Positions 5,953-11,636 of a stretch of 11,636 bases of DNA are shown here, piece by piece. Position numbers and translations under genes: made by a program. The DNA is taken from NCBI GenBank assembly GCA_031277155.1, contig JAITMW010000146.1, forward strand, positions 1 to 11,636. The letters are read 5' to 3'. The notes under the pieces are model-generated. The model did not search any database, had not been told where the DNA came from, and saw only the letters and a list, made by a program, of their open reading frames with translations. Within the stretch, counting starts at the first letter, position 1. The number at the start of each line of letters is the position of its first letter. The DNA is from Clostridiales bacterium. Its GTDB lineage: Bacteria; Bacillota; Clostridia; Lachnospirales; WRAX01.

Positions 5953-6957
5953 TCACACCCCCTTTTCTTTATTGTGTTCGGCTTCATACAGAAGACAGCG
6001 CACAACATGTCCATCGGCAACCTCGGTATTTTCCGGCACAATTTCCGAACATTGCGGCATTGCGCGGTCGCAGCGAGGATGGAAGGGGCAGCCCGGGGGC
6101 AAATTCATGGGGTCCGGCATAAGGCCCTTGATGGGCACCAGACGGTCTTCGTCCTTTTCGATATCCGGCAGCGAATTGAAAAGCCCAATTGTGTACGGAT
6201 GCTTGGGATTCTTAAAAAGCTCGTATTTATCGGCGGTTTCCACAACAGAGCCGGCATACATTATGGCCACTTTGTCGCAAATTTCCGCCACAATGCCCAA
6301 ATCATGCGTTATCATAATCATGGCCGTGTTAAATTCGACTTTCAGGTCTTTCATTAACTCCAGCACTTGGGCCTGAATGGTCACATCCAGCGCCGTGGTG
6401 GGCTCGTCCGATATAAGCAGGGCGGGGTTACAGGCCAGGGCGATGGCAATGCCCACCCTTTGGCGCATACCGCCCGAAAATTGATGGGGATATTCCCGAG
6501 AGCGCTCTTTGCGGATGCCCACCTTCTCCAGCATTTCTTCGGCCTTAAAAAGTGCCTGCTGTGCGGAGACATTTTCATGGAGCAAAACAACTTCCGCAAT
6601 TTGGTCCCGCACGGGTATTGTGGGGTTGAGGCTGGTCATGGGGTCTTGGAAAATCATGGATATCTTGCTGCCCCGCACCTTGCGCATTTCCGCCTCGCTG
6701 ATTTCCAGCAGGTCGCGGCCTTCAAATTCGATTTTCCCTTCCACCACCATGCCCGGAGGGCTTTGCACAAGGCGCATAATGCCCAGGGCCGTTGTGGTTT
6801 TGCCCGCCCCCGTTTCGCCCACAAGACCAATGGTTTCGCCGGGCGCCAGGGCGATGTTGAGGCCATTAACGGCATGAACCGTGCCCTCTTCGATGAAAAA
6901 ATGTATGCTTAAATCGCTGATATTCAGCAATTTCCCACGGTATAATTCATTTGCCAT
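5953..6957 (-). CDS. oppD: Oligopeptide/dipeptide ABC transporter ATPase, OppD/DppD type
   Basis: Cytoplasmic ATPase of 334 residues, partner of the OppF-type subunit. It has Walker A GETGAGKTT (47-55), Q-loop FQDP (103-106), signature FSGGMRQR (160-167), Walker B LLISDEP (180-186), D-loop TALD and switch histidine THD (H218). The C-terminal region has PPGC and four cysteines at 290, 296, 303 and 321, spaced exactly as in the OppF subunit here. In some DppD/OppD relatives such a cysteine set holds an iron-sulphur cluster. A ribosome binding site GAGGGG lies about 9 bases before the ATG, within the end of oppC. It is 3 bases downstream of the oppC stop and overlaps the start of oppF, so the four transporter genes are tightly coupled. 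The FSGGM signature is typical of OppD/DppD and separates it from OppF. Confidence 0.93.
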   Translation of the reverse strand: MANELYRGKLLNISDLSIHFFIEEGTVHAVNGLNIALAPGETIGLVGETGAGKTTTALGIMRLVQSPPGMVVEGKIEFEGRDLLEISEAEMRKVRGSKISMIFQDPMTSLNPTIPVRDQIAEVVLLHENVSAQQALFKAEEMLEKVGIRKERSREYPHQFSGGMRQRVGIAIALACNPALLISDEPTTALDVTIQAQVLELMKDLKVEFNTAMIMITHDLGIVAEICDKVAIMYAGSVVETADKYELFKNPKHPYTIGLFNSLPDIEKDEDRLVPIKGLMPDPMNLPPGCPFHPRCDRAMPQCSEIVPENTEVADGHVVRCLLYEAEHNKEKGV

Positions 6958-6960
6958 ATT

Positions 6961-7944
6961 TTATTGCCCCTCCCCGCTGTTATTTTGTGCCGCTGCCTTT
7001 GCAAGCTGTATGCGCCTAAAGCGCTTTTTGGAAAATCCGCCGGAGCGCAGCTTTGGATCTAAGGCATCGCGCAGGCCATCGCCCATCATGTTAAGGGCGA
7101 AGATTATCAGGGCTATCATAAGGCCGGGAAACAGCGTAAGATGCCAATATCCCGCCAGCATACGCAGGCGGCCGTCAGCCAGCATGGCTCCCCATTCCGG
7201 CGTGGGCGCCTGGGCGCCAAGGCCGATGAAGGAAAGGCCCGCGGCGGCCATAATTGCGCCCGCCATGCCCATGGATGCTTCTACGATTACCGGGGCCATG
7301 CAGTTTGGCAATATATGCCGCCTTATTATACGAAAATCGTTTGCGCCCGCGGCCCGTGCTGCTTCTACAAATTCCTGCTCTTTAACGGCAAGAACCTGCG
7401 CCCGCACGGTGCGGGCATAAATGGGTATGGCCCCAATCCCCACCGCAATCATAACATTAGTAATGCCGGGCCCCAGCGCCGCCGCAATGGCAATGGCAAG
7501 CAGTATATTGGGTACGGCCAGCAAAATGTCGATGAAGCGCATTATAACATTGTCCAAAATGCCTTTATAATATCCCGCGATGGCCCCAAGGGGTATGCCC
7601 ACCGTAATGCCTATGATGATTACAACAAAGCCCACCTGCAAAGATATTCTGGAGCCATGCACAACGCGGGAAAACACATCGCGCCCAATGTCGTCGGTGC
7701 CAAACCAATGCTCTGCACTGGGAAATTGGCGGATTCTGTTCCAATCTTGCAAATTATATCCGGCAAAAACCCCGTCGCCCGGCGCAATCACATCCGCAAG
7801 AGCGGCCATCAAAAACATAAGCACAATTAGCACAAGACCCACAATGGCAAGGGGGTTTCTTTTAAAGCGCTTCCATATTTCGCCAAATTGGCTGCGCCTC
7901 TTTTTCGGCTTTAAATCTGTATTGCTCTGAATTGCGTTTTCCAT
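6961..7944 (-). CDS. oppC: Oligopeptide/dipeptide ABC transporter permease, OppC/DppC type
   Basis: Inner permease subunit of 327 residues that forms the membrane channel with OppB. A basic cytoplasmic N-terminus (KPKKRRSQFGEIWKRFKRNP) leads into the first helix (about 33-52). A short extracytoplasmic part with the family motif HWFGTDDIGRDVFSR follows, then five more hydrophobic segments. The EAA loop that contacts the ATPases reads EAARAAGANDFRIIRRHILPN, and the C-terminal part has GLSFIGLGAQAPTPEWGAML, typical of OppC/DppC (both shown in pieces of the family pattern). Length is usual for the family. AAGGGGGG lies 8 bases before the ATG. It follows oppB by 18 bases. The tail (about 300-327) is charged and likely cytoplasmic. 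No missing segment was seen. Confidence 0.93.
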   Translation of the reverse strand: MENAIQSNTDLKPKKRRSQFGEIWKRFKRNPLAIVGLVLIVLMFLMAALADVIAPGDGVFAGYNLQDWNRIRQFPSAEHWFGTDDIGRDVFSRVVHGSRISLQVGFVVIIIGITVGIPLGAIAGYYKGILDNVIMRFIDILLAVPNILLAIAIAAALGPGITNVMIAVGIGAIPIYARTVRAQVLAVKEQEFVEAARAAGANDFRIIRRHILPNCMAPVIVEASMGMAGAIMAAAGLSFIGLGAQAPTPEWGAMLADGRLRMLAGYWHLTLFPGLMIALIIFALNMMGDGLRDALDPKLRSGGFSKKRFRRIQLAKAAAQNNSGEGQ

Positions 7945-7962
7945 AAATATTTCCCCCCTTTA

Positions 7963-8889
7963 TCAGCGATATTGCGAACGTATCCGCGGGTCTATGAAAG
8001 CATAAAGTATATCCACAAACAGGTTGACAAAGCTGAACGATACGGCGATAAGCAAAACGCCCCCAATGGCCACGGGCCAGTCCCTGTTGAAAAAGGCGCT
8101 GACCATAAAGGCGCCAAGGCCCGGTATGGCAAAAATTGTCTCTGTCAGTACGGCGCCGCCAAGCAAAAAGCCAAAGGACAAGCCGGCCGTGGTGGTGACG
8201 GGTATCAGCGCGTTTTTAAGGGCATGGCGGAAGATGACCTTGCGCTCTATCTGCCCTTTGGCCCGCGCCGTTCGCACATAGTCCTGCCTTATACATTCCA
8301 GCATAGAAGAGCGCGTCATACGCATTATTATGGCGGCGGAATTTGTGCCGATGGCAATTGTGGGCATAATCCACTGTATAGGCTCTGTAAAGCCTGTCGG
8401 CGGCAGCCAGCCCAATGTAACCGTAAAAAACATAATCATCATCATGCCCAGCCAAAAGTTGGGGATGGATACACCAATGAGGCCCACAAAGGTGGCCCCG
8501 GTGTCAAAAATTGAATATTGCTTCACGGCGGAAACAATGCCAAGGGGTATGCCCATCAACAGTGCAAACGCAACACCCATTCCGGCCAATTGCATTGTGT
8601 TTGGAAAGCGCGCGAAAATTTCTGTGAAAACGGGGCGGCCCGATTGCCAGGATGTGCCGAAATCCAACTGCACCACACCCACAACATAGTTAAAAAATTG
8701 CATCAACCATGGTTGGTCCAGCCCCATTTGCTCACGCAGGGCGGCCACGGCCTCGGGTGTGGCCACTTCGCCCAAAATGGCCAATACAGGGTCCCCCGGC
8801 GTCAGCTGACTGATGACAAACATGATAAAGACAACACCCAGCAAAACGGGTATCATCATCAATAGCCTTTTTAAGATGAAAATGTGCAC
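7963..8889 (-). CDS. oppB: Oligopeptide/dipeptide ABC transporter permease, OppB/DppB type
   Basis: Permease subunit of 308 residues with about six membrane segments. The N-terminus has the family pattern LKRLLMMIPVLLGVVFIMF, then TPGDP, a soluble extracytoplasmic stretch (REQMGLDQPW, LDFGTSW), and helices through GVSIPNFWLG. The EAA loop reads YVRTARAKG followed by RHALKNALIPV. The C-terminal FVDILYAFIDPRIR is typical. The start is GTG at 8889, supported by AGGTGAGG at 8899-8892; no ATG gives a better match to the family's N-terminus. It lies 118 bases after the binding-protein gene, a gap containing two competing hairpins that may lower permease expression relative to the binding protein. 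It is followed directly by oppC. Confidence 0.93.
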   Translation of the reverse strand: MHIFILKRLLMMIPVLLGVVFIMFVISQLTPGDPVLAILGEVATPEAVAALREQMGLDQPWLMQFFNYVVGVVQLDFGTSWQSGRPVFTEIFARFPNTMQLAGMGVAFALLMGIPLGIVSAVKQYSIFDTGATFVGLIGVSIPNFWLGMMMIMFFTVTLGWLPPTGFTEPIQWIMPTIAIGTNSAAIIMRMTRSSMLECIRQDYVRTARAKGQIERKVIFRHALKNALIPVTTTAGLSFGFLLGGAVLTETIFAIPGLGAFMVSAFFNRDWPVAIGGVLLIAVSFSFVNLFVDILYAFIDPRIRSQYR

Positions 8890-8896
8890 AGCCTCA

Positions 8897-8923
8897 CCTA
8901 CTTTAACATTATTTTAAAGTAGG
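8897..8923 (-). promoter_or_regulatory. Alternative hairpin overlapping the oppB ribosome binding site
   Basis: CCTACTTTAA (8897-8906) pairs with TTAAAGTAGG (8914-8923), a 10-bp stem with a 7-base loop. One arm contains AGG of the oppB site AGGTGAGG (8899-8892). The other arm shares 8919-8923 with the GC-rich stem, so the two cannot form fully together. Confidence 0.4.
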
Positions 8924-8950
8924 GGCGACAAGCTTCATTGTCGCCCCTAC
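8919..8950 (-). terminator. Strong hairpin between the binding-protein gene and oppB; likely partial terminator or 3' stabiliser
   Basis: GTAGGGGCGACAA (8919-8931) pairs perfectly with TTGTCGCCCCTAC (8938-8950), a 13-bp stem with a 6-base loop. On the minus-strand transcript it is followed by TTTAAAATAAT, an imperfect U-rich tail. Such elements after binding-protein genes commonly trim transcription or protect the upstream mRNA, giving more binding protein than permease. That role here is inferred from position. Confidence 0.6.
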
Positions 8951-9007
8951 ATAAATTAGGTCTTTAAATTAAGATATTGCCGTCTTTGACGTTTATATCG
9001 CTGCGGC

Positions 9008-10636
9008 TTAGTCAAACCAAACAGGTGCATAACTGTGATGGCCTTGCGGAGCGATTGTGAAGCCGTTGAGGTCCGGGCTGATGGCGAAGGCTGTCATGCC
9101 TTGGCGGATTGGAATTACGGGAACCTCGTAGGCTACAATTGCTTGTACGCGGTCATAAATTTCCATACGCTCCACCGGGTCTACGGAAGAACGGCCCTGC
9201 AAAAGCAGCTCGTCAACTTCTGCGTTGGCCCAGAAAGCACGGTTGCCGGCGCCGCCGAAGTTATCGGAATGGAATACGGGGAACAGGCCATAGTCGGCAT
9301 CGGCTGTAACAGAAACCCAGCCGATGATAAACATATCATGCTCTGTCAGCGCGGGGTCGGTTACGGCGGTCAGCTCAAGGATAGTGGGCCATTCCATGCC
9401 GTGGACTTCAACATTGATGCCAAGAGGCGTCAAAGCAAATTGCACCATTTCAGCTACTTGCATACGCTGGATATTGCCTGTGTTCCACCAGATTTCAAGG
9501 TCAAATCCATCGGCATGTCCGGCTTCTGCCAGAAGCTCTCTTGCTCTGTCAAGATTAACTTCACGCACAGCTTGCGGTGAGAAGCCCCATACGATATCGG
9601 ATATCGGGCCGCGGGCAGGAGAGCCAAGCTCGCCCCAGGCGGTTCTCATGATGGCTTCGGTGTCCAAAGCATAGTCAATGGCTTGGCGTACACGTATGTC
9701 GTCAAGGGGAGGCCTTGAGGTGTTAAGGCTTATCCAGTCATTAAGCGCCAGATTTTGCCTGGTTATAAGATTTACATTGGGGTCTGCCTGTGCTGTCGGA
9801 ATGTCGGCGGGGGCAATGTCAACGGCTACATCCGCCGTGCCGGCGGAAACTTCAATAAGTCTCGTGCTTGGGTCGGGAACCTGTCTCCATGTGATGGACT
9901 CAACTTGCGGCAAATTGCCCCAATAGTTGTCGTTTCTTACCAGCTCAAGTCTGTCGCCGATAACAAGATTGTCAAAGGCGAAGGGGCCGGTGCCCACAGG
10001 CTCTTGAGCAAAGGCATCATCGCCAACTGCCAAAACATGGTTCATTGGGATTATGCTTGTGCCGGGATGCGCCAAATGTGCCAAAATAGGCGCAAAGTTG
10101 TCTTCCAGATGCAATGTAAGGTTGTAATCATCATGGATGGTTACGCTGTCAAGCATACCGATGATTATTCCCATTTCGGCAGAAGCGGCGGCGCGCTCCA
10201 GCGAGAATTGCACGTCAGCGGCTGTCAACGGGTCTCCGTTGTGGAAGGTTACGCCCTGGCGCAATTCGATATTAACGGTTTGCGCGTCGGGTGTATCCCA
10301 AGCTACCGCCAAAGCGGGAAGAGGGCCAAATGTGTCATAACACTGGAAAAGCAGTGTGGAGAACATTTGCTTGTTTTGCTGTGCCGATGCGGAATCGTTG
10401 GACTCATGCGGGTCCATAGACACGGCAAGGTTGGCTGAAACGATGTTGAGATGTGTTCTGCCGGTGCCGTCCGCGGGCGGCTCCACAACGGGCTCGTCCG
10501 GTTGTTCGGGCTGCTCTTGTTGTTGAGCGGGCTGGTCTACATCAGCAGGCGCGTCAGCCGCACCGTTGCCGCAGGCCGCCACTACAAGCACCGCGATAAT
10601 CAGCATGGATAGCAACAGTAATAGTCTTTTTGTCAT
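9008..10636 (-). CDS. Family-5 extracellular solute-binding lipoprotein (OppA/DppA-like)
   Basis: Substrate-binding protein of 542 residues for the ABC importer encoded downstream. A lipoprotein signal peptide is clear: MTKRLLLLLS, a hydrophobic core, then lipobox VAAC with the lipidated cysteine at residue 22. Residues about 23-58 form a low-complexity linker rich in Gln, Glu, Asp and Pro, lifting the domain from the membrane. From about 60 on the family-5 pattern is plain: NLAVSMDPHESND, LALAVAW-like PALAVAWDTPD, then IELRQGVTFHNGDPLTAADVQFSLERA, and later PVGTGPFAF, VRNDNYWG and VRQAIDYALD. ATG at 10636 has GGAGG (10648-10644) seven bases upstream. It is the first gene of the transporter operon, behind its own promoter. 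Peptides are the most likely ligand, but nickel, glutathione or sugars occur in this family, so I give no gene symbol. Confidence 0.93.
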   Translation of the reverse strand: MTKRLLLLLSMLIIAVLVVAACGNGAADAPADVDQPAQQQEQPEQPDEPVVEPPADGTGRTHLNIVSANLAVSMDPHESNDSASAQQNKQMFSTLLFQCYDTFGPLPALAVAWDTPDAQTVNIELRQGVTFHNGDPLTAADVQFSLERAAASAEMGIIIGMLDSVTIHDDYNLTLHLEDNFAPILAHLAHPGTSIIPMNHVLAVGDDAFAQEPVGTGPFAFDNLVIGDRLELVRNDNYWGNLPQVESITWRQVPDPSTRLIEVSAGTADVAVDIAPADIPTAQADPNVNLITRQNLALNDWISLNTSRPPLDDIRVRQAIDYALDTEAIMRTAWGELGSPARGPISDIVWGFSPQAVREVNLDRARELLAEAGHADGFDLEIWWNTGNIQRMQVAEMVQFALTPLGINVEVHGMEWPTILELTAVTDPALTEHDMFIIGWVSVTADADYGLFPVFHSDNFGGAGNRAFWANAEVDELLLQGRSSVDPVERMEIYDRVQAIVAYEVPVIPIRQGMTAFAISPDLNGFTIAPQGHHSYAPVWFD

Positions 10637-10647
10637 AGATTTACCTC

Positions 10648-10731
10648 CTAAATTGTCCTTCTCAAATTTTTGTGGATAAAACTTATGTATTTGCGGCGGA
10701 TTATCTTATGCGCCGCGGTCCATTGTTTCAT
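10648..10731 (-). CDS. Possible 27-codon upstream ORF in the binding-protein leader
   Basis: Within the predicted 5' leader, ATG at 10731 opens a 27-codon frame ending in TAG at 10650-10648, where the TAG merges with the GGAGG of the binding-protein gene. The peptide would begin MKQWTAAHK and is strongly basic (two adjacent Arg pairs, several Lys). The stop position would place a terminating ribosome on the downstream ribosome binding site, as in coupled or leader-peptide control. Against it, no good ribosome binding site precedes the ATG (only a CTGG run), and a short frame of this size can occur by chance. Not recognised as any known leader peptide. Confidence 0.22.
   Translation of the reverse strand: MKQWTAAHKIIRRKYISFIHKNLRRTI
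10693..10716 (-). promoter_or_regulatory. GC-rich leader hairpin upstream of the binding-protein gene
   Basis: GCGGCG (10693-10698) pairs with CGCCGC (10711-10716) around a 12-base AT-rich loop, in an otherwise AT-rich leader. The stem lies inside the possible 27-codon upstream ORF. No T-run follows. It may be a leader structure that translation would open; evidence is only the pairing. Confidence 0.3.
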
Positions 10732-10741
10732 CCAGATTACA

Positions 10742-10764
10742 TTGTGATTGCAATCATATCACAA
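10742..10764. promoter_or_regulatory. Nested palindromes over the promoter -10: candidate operator
   Basis: TGATTGCAATCA (10745-10756) is a perfect 12-bp palindrome. A wider inverted repeat, TTGTGAT (10742-10748) and ATCACAA (10758-10764), flanks its centre. Both overlap the -10 box and predicted transcription start of the binding-protein promoter, where a bound regulator would block polymerase. No regulator gene is visible nearby and I cannot assign a family. Confidence 0.45.
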
Positions 10765-10781
10765 CCGGCAAAAAAATTCAA
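10753..10781 (-). promoter_or_regulatory. Sigma-A-type promoter for the transporter operon
   Basis: On the minus strand TTGAAT (10781-10776) and TATGAT (10758-10753) are separated by exactly 17 bases. The start would fall near 10746, giving a leader of about 110 bases before the binding-protein ATG. The spacer begins with a run of six T. No better match was seen in the 204 bases between the two genes. Confidence 0.65.
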
Positions 10782-10840
10782 GTCTTTTTTCTTTAAATTT
10801 CTATATCTAAATTGTAAAGTAAATGTTAAATCCTTAGTAG

Positions 10841-11636
10841 TTAATTATCGTCCCGCGCAGTTAAAATCGGCACAGTACGCACAACCCTGATAATTTGCCC
10901 CACCTGCAAATTGGCGGGATTAACACCGGGATTGGCCTGGGCAATGTCGTTTATGCTCATGCCGGTGGCCTGCTCTATGCCCCAAAAGGTGTCGCCTGCC
11001 TGCACAATATGGGTGCCGGGCACATTTCGCGGTGTCGTCAGCGCGCTGTGTGCCTGGGCGCGTGTCATCAATTCCGCGCGGCGCACATATCCGCGCGCGA
11101 TATCAACATCCTGCGCAAACACATCCTGAAAGGGCATTGCCCCGCCGCCTTGGCGCAAATCCCCGGCAATTTCGCCAAGGAGGTCTTCGGCGGCGGCCAA
11201 AGAGGGCAATGTGGCGGCGGCGTCGCCGTCAACCATGACGACGGCCCCAAAGACATAATAATCCAGCGCGTCAATAAGGGCCGTCACCAAATTGTCAAAG
11301 GTAAGAACGACGACACCGGTGCCCGCCCGCACGGGATTTGCCTCAATTTCGCTGACAAAGCGCACATTGCTGCCCAAATGGCTTTCCAGGCGGGCGGCGG
11401 CGTGGCGCGTGATATATTCCAATGTGAGGTCGCGCCCGGCGCCCTCCAGGCGCACGGTTCCGATGGAAGCCTCGTCTAAGTAGATTTCAAGGGCATTTGG
11501 CCGCGTGGCGAGAAAAAAGACCAGGGACACGGCAAATATGGCGAAGGCGATACCGGCAAAAGTGGAAAGCACGCGAAAATGCCGCATATTGCGCGCGCGC
11601 AAATAGCCCCGCTTTATCCACCCGCCAATGTTTGCG
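10841..11636 (-). CDS. Membrane-anchored LysM protein lacking a peptidase domain; N-terminus cut by window edge
   Basis: The frame is open to the right edge, with 264 residues visible. Counting from an in-frame TTG at 11602, a single hydrophobic anchor spans about 12-32. A region of about 160 residues follows, and a LysM peptidoglycan-binding domain (about 197-241: THIVQAGDTFWGIEQATG, MSINDIAQANPGVNP, LQVGQIIRVV). It then ends after VPILTARDDN. This order (anchor, two VDG/NGE-like repeats, LysM, then a PILTA-like strand) matches clostridial cell-wall proteins that normally continue into G5 and M23 endopeptidase domains, which are absent here. No clear ribosome binding site precedes the TTG or an ATG at 11587, and the upstream residues (GGWIKRGYL) look like coding sequence, so the true start is probably outside. 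Likely a wall-binding protein without its own hydrolase. The downstream transporter promoter lies 60 bases further on; no terminator was seen. Confidence 0.75.
   Translation of the reverse strand, partial: ANIGGWIKRGYLRARNMRHFRVLSTFAGIAFAIFAVSLVFFLATRPNALEIYLDEASIGTVRLEGAGRDLTLEYITRHAAARLESHLGSNVRFVSEIEANPVRAGTGVVVLTFDNLVTALIDALDYYVFGAVVMVDGDAAATLPSLAAAEDLLGEIAGDLRQGGGAMPFQDVFAQDVDIARGYVRRAELMTRAQAHSALTTPRNVPGTHIVQAGDTFWGIEQATGMSINDIAQANPGVNPANLQVGQIIRVVRTVPILTARDDN

Noticed and set aside
7141..7830. Plus-strand frame of 229 codons opposite oppC
   Set aside because: Antisense to a permease with full family motifs; the His/Asn/Tyr-rich product is typical of complemented hydrophobic coding sequence.
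9755..10438. Plus-strand frame of 227 codons opposite the solute-binding protein gene
   Set aside because: Antisense to a clear SBP family-5 gene and without its own start signals.
10745..10763. Classical CRP/FNR-type operator at the transporter promoter
   Set aside because: TGTGA and TCACA half-sites are present but separated by about 11 bases rather than 6, so a standard CRP site is not supported; kept only as an unassigned palindrome.

Overview
The window looks like chromosomal DNA from a Gram-positive-type bacterium of the Clostridia/Firmicutes kind. This is inferred from strong AGGAGG-type ribosome binding sites, sigma-A-like promoters, a lipoprotein-anchored solute-binding protein, a YuaF/FloT-like NfeD-flotillin pair, and a LysM wall protein related to clostridial LysM/G5/M23 proteins. 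GC content is moderate. I saw no rRNA, tRNA, CRISPR array, transposase or phage gene, and I cannot name a genus.

Layout. (1) Positions 1-1024, minus strand: the first 341 codons of nicotinate phosphoribosyltransferase (pncB), cut by the left edge. (2) A compact divergent promoter region (about 1058-1103) also drives a plus-strand group: a DUF4160 protein (1132-1395), a DUF2442 protein (1416-1730), an NfeD-like membrane protein (1769-2278) and a flotillin (2334-3773). This group ends at a strong bidirectional hairpin terminator (3787-3816). (3) From there to about 10.8 kb everything lies on the minus strand and reads leftward. It starts with a promoter and leader at 10640-10781, then a family-5 solute-binding lipoprotein, oppB, oppC, oppD and oppF. 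Three tandem, mutually related small membrane proteins follow (3821-4999) and end at the same bidirectional terminator. (4) Positions 10841-11636, minus strand: a membrane-anchored LysM protein, cut at its N-terminus by the right edge. It stops just where related proteins continue into G5 and M23 peptidase domains.

How the genes work together. The binding lipoprotein, two permeases and two ATPases make a complete ABC importer of the oligopeptide/dipeptide type. The three small membrane proteins are spaced like operon members, and the first overlaps the end of oppF, so they are probably made with the transporter; their function is unknown. NfeD and flotillin are established partners in membrane-domain organisation. 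DUF4160/DUF2442 is a recurrent gene pair with no settled role, here directly upstream of nfeD.

The regions most worth a second look are the tandem membrane-protein triplet, the hairpins between the binding-protein gene and oppB, the leader of the binding-protein gene (a palindrome over the -10 and a possible 27-codon upstream ORF), and the short LysM protein. None amounts to a clearly new system from sequence reading alone.
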